A DNA stretch of 64,000 nt from Catenuloplanes niger. Lineage in GTDB: Bacteria > Actinomycetota > Actinomycetes > Mycobacteriales > Micromonosporaceae. This document shows, piece after piece, positions 43,418 through 55,600 of the stretch. The DNA is taken from NCBI RefSeq assembly GCF_031458255.1, contig NZ_JAVDYC010000001.1, forward strand, positions 6,891,001-6,955,000. Direction: 5' to 3'. Under the pieces are notes generated by a model. The model made no database searches. It saw only the letters and a program-made list of their open reading frames with translations, and was not told the DNA's origin. Numbering within the stretch: position 1 is the stretch's first letter; each line of letters opens with the position of its first letter. The translations under genes were made by a program, and so were the position numbers.

Positions 43418-45565
43418 GTGACCGAGCCCCTCACCCTCACCCCACGCAACATGGACGCGATCTGCCTCGAGCACGTCATGCCCACCAACACGGGGAACCA
43501 CATCTTCAACGCACCGTCCTCGAGCATGGGCCGGGACGGGCTGGTCGACGAGGCGCTCAACCTGCCCAGCGTCGACCGCTTCACGTACGTGTCGTTCGGG
43601 CTCGGCATGCGCTCCGCGCTCACCGACACCCGCCCGGCCACCACCAGCTGGGACGGCGGTGTCGCGCGCCCGACCGGGGAGGTCCCGCCCGAGGTCCGGG
43701 CCGTACGCGCGCTGATGTACCAGTACTTCCGCGGCATCCCGGGCGAGGCGATGGACCGGGTCGTCGAACGGCCGCTGTTCGGCAAGGGCAGCGAGAACGT
43801 CCGGATGACGCTGGACGAGCTCGGCGCCCGCGCCGACATGATGGGCCTGCCGGTGGAGATCCCGATCAGCCGGTTCGCGCAGCCGGTGGGCGCACACCCG
43901 TTCCTGGCGAACCGGGTGGTCTTCTCCGACGCGTCCGGGCCGGTCAGCCGGGACGCCGCCATCATGGTGAAGGTCGAGCCGGCCGACCGGGCCTGGGCGG
44001 AGAACCCGTTCGCCACGGTCGGTGACGACGTGCGCGCCGAGGCGCTCGCGGGCGGCTATCCGAGCGGCCGGATCGTCCCGGTCGAGGGCGGCAAACGGCT
44101 CGGTACGCCGGCGGCGCTGGCCGAGTTCGCGCACGCCGGCCTGCTCGCCGGCGGCCGGCCGCTGACACCCGAGCACCTGACCCGGGACGGCGTGCCACCG
44201 ATGATCACGCTCGGCGGGTACGGCGACGTGCTCGCCCACGTGGCCGGGCACCCGGACGCGACCTACTCGCTGGTCGAGGTGCGGGGCCAGGGCGCGGCGG
44301 AGTCGCAGGTGTTCGTGGCCGTGCACGACTCGGCCGGCGGCTCCTACCTCGACCTCGGCACCGGCCGGGCCGCGGTGTTCCCGGACACGCCCGAACTGAC
44401 CCGGATCACCACGCTGCCCGCCGACCTGACACCGGCCGACCTCACCGGGACCGGCCCGACACCGGCCGGCGCGGTCCCGGCCCCGATCGTGCCGCCGGCC
44501 GGCGTGACCCGGACCCACACGTTCGGCCCGGGCGGCAGCCGCTCGGTCGACCTGGTCACCGGCGGCCGCTCCGGGACCGGGACCGTACCCCGGGAGCTGG
44601 AGCCGCTGCTCGGCCAGCTCGCCACCGCGGCCGAGGCGATCGGGCAGTCCGTCGTCGTGATCGGCCCGCAGCCGCGCGACACCCGGTACCGGCGCGACCC
44701 GGCGCGGGCCGAGAAGCGCGTCCTGCTGCGCGCCGGGGACATGCTGTTCCAGCACCTGCGCAACGGCGAGCCGGCGCCGATCATCTTCAACTACGGCGGC
44801 GTGAGCACGGCGCTGGACGAGATGGCCGCGAAACTCGGCGCGCCGGTCATCCGGCAGTCCATGGGCGGCGGCCTCGACTTCGACCGCAAGTGGACCGCGA
44901 CCGGGCCGGACGGCACCACCGTCGTGCCACCGTTCAAGGACGTCACGCGCGAGTCGCTGAAGTCCGTGGGCGACCTGCAGCGCGCGAACGCCGACACCCG
45001 GGTCGAACCGGTGCTCGGCGCGTACCTGTCGATGGACCTGAGCGACCCGATGGCGCTGCGCGAGAAACTGCGGGCCGACGGCGGCGCGCTCAAGGCGCTC
45101 CGGCCGAAGATCGCCGCGCTGCCGTTCGACGCCGAGCAGTTCCGCGCGCACTCGAAGCTGCTGGAGCTGCTGGACGAGGACACCGGCCGGTTCGACACCG
45201 CGGTGCACTTCCTCGCCGCCACCAAGGGCGGCGACGTGATGACGCTGCCCGACCTGCCGTCGGTGCTCCGCCAGCCGCCGGAGACCCGGGCCGAGGCACT
45301 CGAGGACCTCAAGGCCGTCACCTACGGTACGCACGACGCGGGCGCCGCGCGGGCCGTGCTCGACGCGATCCAGAAGCGCCTGGCCGGGGCCGGCGACGAC
45401 GAGGTCAAGAAGGCGATCTACGACAACTCGGTCTACCTGCCGGAGGGGCCGGGCGGCCGCGCCGACATCATCCGCGAACTGCAGGTGTGGCGGGACCGGG
45501 CGACCAGCCCGGCGGACCGGGCACTCTTCGACGAGATGGCGGTCTGGGTCACCACCTGTCCGTGA
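43418..45565 (+). CDS. 715-residue protein of unknown function, coupled to the giant gene
   Basis: I do not recognise this protein. It begins 13 bp after the giant gene stop, with GTG 43418 preceded by GGAGG at 6 nt, so the two are co-translated. It has no signal or membrane segment. Notable parts are LEHVMPTNTGNHIFNAPSSS near the start, a Pro/Ala-rich linker around residues 335-370, a Rossmann-like strand SVVVIGPQPRDTRY like those in the giant protein, and IIFNYGGVSTALDEMAAKLG. The end, ALFDEMAVWVTTCP, resembles the giant's SIEVATHILTNC. It may be an immunity, chaperone or partner protein, but that is a guess from position. A terminator hairpin follows. Confidence 0.75.
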   Translation: MTEPLTLTPRNMDAICLEHVMPTNTGNHIFNAPSSSMGRDGLVDEALNLPSVDRFTYVSFGLGMRSALTDTRPATTSWDGGVARPTGEVPPEVRAVRALMYQYFRGIPGEAMDRVVERPLFGKGSENVRMTLDELGARADMMGLPVEIPISRFAQPVGAHPFLANRVVFSDASGPVSRDAAIMVKVEPADRAWAENPFATVGDDVRAEALAGGYPSGRIVPVEGGKRLGTPAALAEFAHAGLLAGGRPLTPEHLTRDGVPPMITLGGYGDVLAHVAGHPDATYSLVEVRGQGAAESQVFVAVHDSAGGSYLDLGTGRAAVFPDTPELTRITTLPADLTPADLTGTGPTPAGAVPAPIVPPAGVTRTHTFGPGGSRSVDLVTGGRSGTGTVPRELEPLLGQLATAAEAIGQSVVVIGPQPRDTRYRRDPARAEKRVLLRAGDMLFQHLRNGEPAPIIFNYGGVSTALDEMAAKLGAPVIRQSMGGGLDFDRKWTATGPDGTTVVPPFKDVTRESLKSVGDLQRANADTRVEPVLGAYLSMDLSDPMALREKLRADGGALKALRPKIAALPFDAEQFRAHSKLLELLDEDTGRFDTAVHFLAATKGGDVMTLPDLPSVLRQPPETRAEALEDLKAVTYGTHDAGAARAVLDAIQKRLAGAGDDEVKKAIYDNSVYLPEGPGGRADIIRELQVWRDRATSPADRALFDEMAVWVTTCP

Positions 45566-45572
45566 ACCGGGC

Positions 45573-45608
45573 CCGGTGCCGGCGCCCCACCCGGGGCGCC
45601 GGCACCGG
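45573..45608. terminator. 16-bp-arm hairpin between convergent genes
   Basis: ccggtgccggcgcccc (45573-45588), the loop accc and the exact complement (45593-45608) fill the 48-bp gap between the 715-residue gene and the minus-strand WXG gene. It is a bidirectional terminator. Confidence 0.8.
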
Positions 45609-45613
45609 CGGGG

Positions 45614-46402
45614 TCACTGCCCCTCGACCTTCTCACCGCTGTCGTCGTGCACCCACTCGACCTTCACCTTGTCGTTCGGCTGGCCGGTCCAGGTCGCGCC
45701 GTCCTCGACAGTGATCTTCAGGTCGTACGGGCCGTCGCGTTCCTCGGTCCAGGTCCACTCGCCCTTGACGGTGTCGCCGTTCTCGAACCACAGGTCACCG
45801 TCGGTGGTGGCCTCCGACGAGACCGGCGGGGAGTCCTGGTCGCGGTGACCACCCTGCTTGTAGAAGTCCTCCTGCTCGTCCAGCGTCATCTCGTCGAAGT
45901 CCTTGCCGGCCGTCGGCTCGTCCGGCAACTCCCAGGTCGCGCCCAGCGGCTTGTAGTTGTCCCAATCGCCCTGCGGCGGACCCTGCTCCAGCAGCTGGTC
46001 CCCGAAGATCTCGAACGCCACCTTCAGGTTCGACTCGACCTGGGCGTACCCGTTCGCGGCCGCCTTCAGGCCACTCGCGAACTGGTTGACCACGCCGGTC
46101 TTGTCCGGCTCCGTCTCCTCGGTGTCCGGGTCGTCCTCCGAGCCGAAGAACTCCCACACCACGGCCGAGTAGGCGTTGCCGAAGCTCTCCTGCTCCTCCG
46201 CCGACTTGCCGGTCCAGCCGAGCTTCAGCTCCTTCCAGGCGGTACCGATCCGCTCGAACGAGGCCATGATGTCCTCGCGCTGCTGCTGGACCTTCAGCGC
46301 GACGTTGTAGAAGAGATCGACCGAGTCGATACTCATCGTGACTGCCTTGGCGTCGTTGTACGTCGCCTCGTTGATGTTGTCGAAATTGAACGCCTCGGCC
46401 AC
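45614..46402 (-). CDS. WXG100-like type VII secretion substrate with C-terminal extension
   Basis: A 262-residue acidic protein. Residues about 20-130 form the helical hairpin of ESX substrates: helices flank LGWTGKSAEE (W63-T-G65), and the secretion signal YxxxE appears as YAQVE (Tyr119 to Glu123) in the second helix. The linker between them is very acidic (EDDPDTEETEPD). A beta-rich C-terminal domain (about 170-262) with TWTEERDGPYDLKITVEDG follows and may be the effector or a binding module. The start is GTG 46402 with AAGGGG about 5 nt upstream; ATG 46336 (MSIDSVDLF) is possible. It is divergent from the repeat gene and shares a 211-bp promoter region with it. Confidence 0.75.
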   Translation of the reverse strand: MAEAFNFDNINEATYNDAKAVTMSIDSVDLFYNVALKVQQQREDIMASFERIGTAWKELKLGWTGKSAEEQESFGNAYSAVVWEFFGSEDDPDTEETEPDKTGVVNQFASGLKAAANGYAQVESNLKVAFEIFGDQLLEQGPPQGDWDNYKPLGATWELPDEPTAGKDFDEMTLDEQEDFYKQGGHRDQDSPPVSSEATTDGDLWFENGDTVKGEWTWTEERDGPYDLKITVEDGATWTGQPNDKVKVEWVHDDSGEKVEGQ

Positions 46403-46613
46403 GGTGACCCCTTCTCCGGCGGACTGCACCACGTCAGAGCCTCGCGTTGCCCGGTGAGGTACGTCCACGTCCCCGAAACGGGGTCCCACAAAGCCGTTCT
46501 CGCGCCCGTGGCGGCGTCCAGGGGCCGTCACAACGAAGGTCTTGCCGCTGCCCCTGAGGTGCTCGCTAACCTCCACGCGCGTGTCATGTCGGTCGCGATG
46601 AATGGTGTGGACG

Positions 46614-49600
46614 ATGAGCAGCTCCGACGAGTCAGATATCGGTTCCCGGGCCAGCTTCAGCGACGGCAGCACCGCGGAGTACGACGCCGGCGGCGAGCTC
46701 GTCCGCCGGACGACCCCGGACGGCGTCGTCTACGAGACGTTCGACGCGCAGGCCCGGCCGACCGGCGGGCACACCGACGCGGCGCAGTTCACCATCAACT
46801 ACCCGGAGGCGGGCAATGGTTCGGAATCGGGAACAGGTAGCGCAAGCGTTGAGTACGCAGCCAACGGCGACGTTCTCCGCCAAAGAACCGCCGACGGTAC
46901 CGTCCTTGAGGCTTTTGATGCCGACGGCCGACCGCACGAGGGAAGCGCGGGCGGCGTCCACTTCAGCATCGATTACCGGGCGGACGGGCGCACCGTCCAT
47001 ACCTTCGACAACGGCGCTGTCGTCCAGTACTCCCAGGACGGACGCGTCACACGCCAGGAAAGCCCCGACGGTACCGTCTACCATCGGTTCGATTCTGAAG
47101 GCCGGCCCACTGCCGGCACCGCTCCGGACCGTGACGGCGGTGCGGGTTCGACCGGTTTCACCATCGATTACACGGCCGACGGCGGTTCCGTCATCCGGTA
47201 TACCGACGGTACGTCCGCCACGTTCGATTCCGCGGGCCGCGTCGTCGCCCAGGAAAGCGCCGACGGTGCCGTCTATTCCGACTTCGACGACCGAGGGCGA
47301 CCGCTAGCCGGCAGCGCCGACGGCCGCGACTTCACCATCGACTACTCGGCCGACGGCGGGTCGACCATGCGGTACGACGACGGAGCCTCCGTCGGCGTCG
47401 ACGCCGACGGTGACGTCACCCGCCAGCAGAACGCCGACGGTACGGCCTACACCTCCTTCGACGCCGAGGGCCGGCCCACCGCGGGCGAGACCGACGGCCG
47501 GTCGTTCACGATCAGCTACGACCAGAGCGGCAACAGCACCGCGCGCTACGCCGACGGGTCATCCGTGCTCACCGACGCGGCCGGGACGACGCTGCGGCTC
47601 ACCACGGCGGACGGCGGCGTCTACACGTCATTCGACGCCGAGGGCCGGCCCACGGCCGGCAGCACCGCGGACGGCGAGACGTTCAGCATCGCGTACGACG
47701 ACCGGTCCCAGACGTCGACGATGACGTACCAGAACGGCTCGTCCGTGGTGACGGACGCGGCCGGGACGACGCTGTGGCTCACCACGGCGGACGGCGGTGT
47801 CTACACCTCGTTCGACGCCGAGGGCCGGCCGCTGGCCGGCACCACCGCGGACGGCGAGACCATCGAGATCTCGTACGAGGCGAACGGTAACTCGACCGCG
47901 CGGTACGGCGGTGCCGACGGCACGACGGTCACGTCGAATGCCGATGGTGACCCGGTGCGGATGGTGACACCCGACGCGACGTACGACGCGTTCGATGCCG
48001 AGGGCCGTCCGACGCACGGCAAGACGGCGGACGGTCAGTCGATCGAGATCTCGTACGAGGCGAACGGTAACTCGACCGCGCGGTACGGCGGTGCCGACGG
48101 CACGACGGTCACGTCGAATGCCGATGGTGACCCGGTGCGGATGGTGACACCCGACGCGACGTACGACGCGTTCGACGCCGAGGGCCGTCCGACGCACGGC
48201 AAGACCGCGGACGGTCAGTCGATCGACATCTCGTACGAGGCGAACGGCAACTCGACCGCGCGGTACGGCGGTGCCGACGGCACGACGGTCACGTCGAACG
48301 CCGAAGGCGACCCGGTGCGGATGGTGTCGGCGGACGCGACCTACGACGGTTTCGACGGTGAGGGCCGTCCGACGCACGGTAAGACGGCCGATGGTCAGTC
48401 GATCGAGATCTCCTATGAGGCGAACGGCAATTCGACGGCGCGTTACGGCGGTGCCGGCGGGGGCACGACGGTCACGTCGAATGCCGATGGTGACCCGATC
48501 AGGATGGTGTCGGCGGACGCGACGTATGACGCGTTCGATGCCGAGGGCCGTCCGACGCACGGTAAGACGGCCGATGGTCAGTCGATCGAGATCTCCTATG
48601 AGGCGAACGGCAATTCGACCGCGCGTTATGGCGGTGCCGACGGTGGTGTGACGGTCACGTCGAACGCCGATGGTGACCCGGTGCGGATGGTGTCGGCGGA
48701 CGCGACGTACGACGGTTTCGACGCCGAGGGGCGGCCGACGCACGGCAAGACGGCCGATGGTCAGTCGATCGACATCTCGTACGAGGCGAACGGCAATTCG
48801 ACCGCGCGGTACGGCGATGCCGAGGGCGGCGGAACCACCGTCACGTCGAACGCCGACGGTGACCCGGTGCGGATGGTGTCGGCGGATGCCACGTATGACG
48901 CGTTCGACGCCGAGGGCCGTCCGACGCACGGCAAGACCGCGGACGGCCAGTCGATCGACATCTCGTACGAGGCCAACGGCAACTCCACCGCGCGGTACGG
49001 CGGCACCGGCGGTGGCACGACGGTCACGTCGAACGCCGATGGCGATCCCGTGCGGATGGTGTCGGCCGACGCGACGTATGACGCGTTCGATGCCGAGGGC
49101 CGTCCGACGCACGGTAAGACGGCCGATGGTCAGTCGATCGAGATCTCCTATGAGGCGAACGGCAATTCGACCGCGCGGTACGGCGATGCCGAGGGCGGCG
49201 GAACCACCGTCACGTCGAACGCCGACGGTGACCCGGTGCGGATGGTGTCGGCGGATGCCACGTACGACGGTTTCGACGCCGAGGGCCGTCCGACGCACGG
49301 TAAGACGGCCGATGGTCAGTCGATCGACATCTCGTACGAGGCGAACGGCAATTCGACCGCGCGTTATGGCGGTGCCGACGGTGGTGTGACGGTCACGTCG
49401 AACGCTGACGGCGACCCGGTGCGGATGGTGTCGGCGGACGCGACGTACGACGGTTTCGACGCCGAGGGCCGTCCGACGCACGGCAAGACCGCGGACGGTC
49501 AGTCGATCGACATCTCGTACGAGGCGAACGGCAACTCCACCGCGCGCTACGGCGGTTCCGGCGGCAGCGGCGGCGTGTCGGTGACCTCGAACGCCGACGG

Positions 49601-52600
49601 CGACCCGATCAGGATGGTGTCGGCGGACGCGACCTACGACGCGTTCGACGCCGAGGGCCGGCCGACGCACGGCAAGACGGCCGATGGCCAGTCGATCGAC
49701 ATCGCCTACGAGAGCAACGGGATCTCGACGGCTCGTTACGGCGGTTCCGGCGGCGGTACCACTGTCACGTCGAACGCTGACGGCGATCCGCTGCGGATGG
49801 TGTCGGCGGACGCGACGTATGACCGGTTCGACGCCGAGGGCCGTCCGACGCACGGGCAGACGGCGGATGGTCAGTCGATCGACATCGCCTACGAGGCGAA
49901 CGGCAGCTCGACGGCGCGGTACGGCGGTGCCGACGGTGGTACGACGGTCACGTCGAATGCCGATGGTGACCCGATCAGGATGGTGTCGGCGGACGCGACG
50001 TATGACGCGTTCGATGCCGAGGGCCGTCCGACGCACGGGCAGACGGCGGATGGTCAGTCGATCGACATCGCCTACGAGGCGAACGGCAATTCGACGGCGC
50101 GGTACGGCGGTTCGGGTGGTGGCACGACGGTCACGTCGAACGCCGATGGCGACCCGGTGCGGATGGTGTCGGCGGACGCGACCTACGACGGTTTCGACGC
50201 CGAGGGCCGTCCGACGCACGGGCAGACGGCGGATGGTCAGTCGATCGACATCGCCTACGAGGCGAACGGCAATTCGACGGCTCGGTACGGCGGTGCCGAC
50301 GGTGGTACGACGGTCACGTCGAATGCCGATGGTGACCCGGTGCGGATGGTGACGGCGGACGCGACCTATGACGCGTTCGACGCCGAGGGCCGGCCGATGC
50401 ACGGCAAGACCGCGGATGGTCAGTCGATCGACATCGCCTACGAGGCGAACGGCAATTCGACGGCTCGGTACGGCGGTGCCGACGGTGGTACGACGGTCAC
50501 GTCGGACGCCGATGGTGACCCGGTGCGGATGGTGACGGCGGACGCGACCTATGACGCGTTCGACGCCGAGGGCCGGCCGACGCACGGCAAGACCGCGGAT
50601 GGTCAGTCGATCGACATTGCCTACGAGGCGAACGGGAACTCCACCGCGCGGTACGGCGGTGCCGACGGCGGCACGACGGTCACGTCGAACGCCGACGGCG
50701 ACCCCGTGCGGATGGTTACGGCGGACGCCACGTACGACGCGTTCGACGGTGAGGGCCGCCCGACGCACGGCAAGACCGCGGACGGTCAGACGATCGACAT
50801 CGGCTACGAGGGCAACGGGACCTCGACGGCCCGATACAGCGGTTCCAGCGGCGGCACGACGGTCACGTCGGACGCCGACGGCGACCCGCTGCGGATGGTC
50901 ACGGCGGACGCCACATACGACGGTTTCGACGCCGAGGGCCGGCCGACGCACGGTAAGACGGCGGACGGCCAGTCGATTGACATCGGCTATGAGGGCAACG
51001 GGAATTCGACGGCCCGGTACGGCGGTGCTGACGGCGGTACGACCGTCACGTCGAACGCCGATGGTGCCCCGATCCGCATGCAGACGGCCGACGCGACGTA
51101 TGACCGTTTCGATGGTGAGGGTCGGCCGACGCACGGTACGACCAAGGACGGCCAGTCGATTGACATCGGCTATGAGGGCAACGGGAATTCGACGGCCCGG
51201 TACAGCGGTGCCGACGGTGGAACCACCGTCACGTCGAATGCCGATGGTGCCCCGATCCGCATGCAGACGGCCGACGCGACGTATGACCGTTTCGATGGTG
51301 AGGGTCGCCCGACGCACGGCACCACCAAGGACGGCCAGTCGATCGATATCGGCTACGAGGGCAACGGGAACTCGACGGCTCGTTATGGTGGCGCCGACGG
51401 TGGTATGACGGTCACCTCGAATGCCGATGGTGCCCCGATCCGCATGCAGACCGCGGACGCGACCTACGACCGTTTCGATGGTGAGGGTCGCCCGACGCAC
51501 GGCACCACCAAGGACGGCCAGTCGATCGATATCGGCTACGAGGGCAACGGAAATTCGACGGCCCGTTACGGTGGTGCCGACGGTGGTGTGACCGTCACGT
51601 CGAACGCGGACGGTGACCCGATCCGGATGGTCAGCGCGGACGCGACCTACGACCGTTTCGACGGTGAGGGTCGCCCGACGCACGGCACCACCAAGGATGG
51701 CCAGTCGATCGACATCGGCTACGAGGGCAACGGCAACTCGACGGCTCGCTACGGCGGTGCCGACGGCGGTGTGACCGTCACGTCGAACGCCGACGGCGAC
51801 CCGATCCGGATGCAGACCGCGGACGCCACCTACGACCGGTTCGACGGTGAGGGCCGCCCCACGCACGGCACGACCAAGGACGGCCAGTCGATCGACATCG
51901 GCTACGAGGGCAACGGCAATTCCGTTTCCCGGTACGGCGGTGCGGACGGCACCACGGTCACGTCAAATCCGGACGGCCAACCGATCCGGATGGAGACGCC
52001 GGACGCCACGTACGACCGGTTCGACGGTGAGGGCCGGCCGACGCACGGCACGACCAAGGACAACCAGACCGTCGACATCTCGTACCAGGGTGAGAACTCC
52101 GTCGCCCGGTACAGCGGCGCGGACGGCACCACCACGGTCACGTCGAACGGCAACGGCGACCCGGTCCGGATGGAGACGCCGGACGCCACGTACGACCGGT
52201 TCGACGGTGAGGGTCGCCCGACGCACGGCACGACCGGGGACGGCCAGTCCGTCGACATCAGCTATCAGGGTGACAATTCCGTCGCGCATTACGCGGGTCC
52301 CGACGGTGGCATCACGGTCACGTCGAACGGCAACGGTGATCCGATCCGGATGCAGACGCCGGACGCGACCTATGACCGTTTCGACGGTGAGGGCCGTCCG
52401 ACGCACGGCACGACCAAGGACAACGAGTCCGTCGACATCTCGTACCAGGGTGACAATTCGGTCGCGCATTACGCGGGCCCGGACGGCGGCATCACGGTCA
52501 CGTCGAACGCGGACGGCGACCCGATCCGGATGCAGACACCGGACGCGACGTACGACCGGTTCGACGGTGAGGGCCGGCCGACGCACGGCACGACCGGGGA

Positions 52601-55600
52601 CGGCCAGTCCGTCGACATCAGCTATCAGGGTGACAATTCCGTCGCGCATTACGCGGGTCCCGACGGTGGCATCACGGTCACGTCGAACGGCAACGGTGAT
52701 CCGATCCGGATGGAGACGCCGGACGCGACCTATGACCGGTTCGACGGCGAGGGCCGCCCGACGCACGGCATGACCAAGGAGGGTCAGCCGGTCGACATCT
52801 CGTACCAGGGCGAGAATTCGGTCGCGCACTACACGGACCCCGACGGGGACGTGACGATCACGTCGAACGCCGACGGCGACCCGATCCGGATGGTCACCGG
52901 CGACGCGACCTACGACCGGTTCGACGCCGAGGGCAGGCCGATCCACGGCAGCATGAAGGACGGTCAGTCGGTCGACATCTCGTATCAGGGTGACAATTCG
53001 GTTGCCCGGTACACCGGCGCGGACGGTACGACGACGGTCACGTCGAACGGTAACGGCGATCCGATCCGGATGGATACGGAGGACGCGAGTTACGACCGGT
53101 TCGACGGTGAGGGCCGGCCGCTGCACGGCACGACCAAGGACGGTCAGTCGGTCGACATCTCGTATCAGGGTGACAATTCGGTTGCCCGGTACACCGGCGC
53201 GGACGGTACGACGACGGTCACGTCGAACGGTAACGGCGATCCGATCCGGATGGATACGGAGGACGCGAGTTACGACCGGTTCGACGGTGAGGGCCGGCCG
53301 CTGCACGGCACGACCAAGGACGGTCAGTCGGTCGACATCTCGTATCAGGGTGACAATTCGGTTGCCCGGTACACCGGTCCGGACGGCACGACCACGGTCA
53401 CGTCGAACGGTAACGGCGACCCGATCCGGATGGACACGGAGGACGCCAGCTACGACCGGTTCGACGGTGAGGGCCGGCCGATCCACGGCACGACCAAGGA
53501 CGGCCAGTCCGTCGACATCTCGTACCAGGGCGAGGGCTCCACCGCCCATTACGCCGGCCCGGACGGCGGCGTGACGGTCACGTCGAACGGCGACGGCGAC
53601 CCCGTGCGGATGGAGACGGCGGACGCCACCTACGACCGGTTCGACGGCGAGGGCCGGCCGATCCACGGCGTGACCAAGGACGGCGACCAGGTCACCATCG
53701 AGTACCAGGGCGACAATTCGATCGCGCGGTACGCGAGTCCGGACGGCACCGTGACGGTCACGTCGAACGGTGACGGCGACCCGATCCGGATGGAGACGCC
53801 GGACGCGACGTACGACCGGTTCGACGGTGAGGGCCGGCCGACGCACGGCGTGACCGAGGACGGTCAGTCGGTCGACATCTCGTACCAGGGCGACACGTCG
53901 ATCGCGAGTTACGCCGGTCCGGACGGGACGACCACGGTCACGTCGAACGCGGACGGCGACCCGATCCGGATGGAGACGCCGGACGCGACCTATGACCGGT
54001 TCGACGGCGAGGGCCGGCCGATCCACGGTACGACCAAGGACGGCCAGTCGGTCGACATCGCGTACCAGGGCGACACCTCGATCGCGAGTTACGCCGGTCC
54101 GGACGGGACGACCACGGTCACGTCGAACGCGGACGGCGACCCGATCCGGATGGAGACGCCGGACGCGACGTACGACCGGTTCGACGGCGAGGGCCGGCCG
54201 ATCCACGGCACGACCGCGGACGGCCAGCCGATCGACATCGCGTACGAGGGCGGCAACTCGATCGCCCGGTACAGCGGCCCGGACGGCCAGACGATCGTCA
54301 CGTCGAACGCGGACGGCGACCCGATCAGCATGGTCACGGCGGACGGCACGACCTTCGACCGGTTCGACGGCGAGGGCCGGCCGATCCACGGCACGACCAA
54401 GGACGACGAGGAGGTCAACCTCAGCTACGACGGTGCCGGCAACAGCACCGCGCACTACCCGGCCAGCGACACCACGGTCGTCTCCAACGCCGACGGTGAC
54501 CCGATCAGGATGACCACCGGCGACGGCACCACGTTCACGCAGTTCGACGGGCAGGGCCGGCCGACCGCGGGCACGACCGCGGACAACGAGCCGATCACCA
54601 TCACGTACGACGACGCCGCGAAGACCAGCACCGCGCACTACGCGAACGGCACCGAGGTCGACTCGAACGCGGACGGCGACCCGATCCAGATGCGCACGCC
54701 GGACGCGACGTTCGACGCGTTCGACGCGCAGGGCCGGCCGGTCGCGGGTATGACGAAGCAGGGCGAGTCGGTCTCGATCTCGTACGACGACGTGGCGCAC
54801 ACGTCGACCGCGGTGTACGGCAACGACGTCGAGGTGGTGTCGAACGCGGACGGCGACCCGATCGAGATGCGGACGCCGGACGCGACGTTCACCGGGTTCG
54901 ACGCGCAGGGCCGGCCGATCGCGGGCATGACGAAGCAGGGCGAGTCCGTCTCGATCACCTACGACGACGTGGCGCACACCTCGACCGCGGTCTACGGCAA
55001 CGACGTCGAGGTGGTGTCGAACGCGGACGGCGACCCGATCGAGATGCGGACGCCGGACGCGACGTTCACCGGGTTCGACGCGCAGGGCCGGCCGATCGCG
55101 GGCATGACGAAGCAGGGCGAGTCCGTCTCGATCACCTACGACGACGTGGCGCACACCTCGACCGCGGTCTACGGCAACGACGTCGAGGTCGTGTCGGACG
55201 CGGACGGCAAACCGCTCGAGATGCGCACGCCGGACGCCACGTACAACGACTTCTACGAGGACGGCCGGCCGCGCGGCGGCGTCACCAAGGACGGCGACAG
55301 CATCGCCATCACGTACGACGACGTGGCCGGGACCACGACGGCCACGTACAACGGCGACACCGAGGTGATCTCCAAGGGTGACGTGACGCTGGAGATGCGC
55401 ACGCCGGACGCGATCTACACCGAGTTCTACCCGGACGGGCGGGTCAAGGCCGGCACGACGCGGAAGGACAACGAGAGCATCCTCGTCACGTACGACGACG
55501 CGGCCGGCACCGCGACCACGAAGTACGGCAACCACACCGAGGTGCTGTCCAAGGGCGACGTCGTCCTGGAGATGCGCACGCCGGACGCGATCTACACGAA

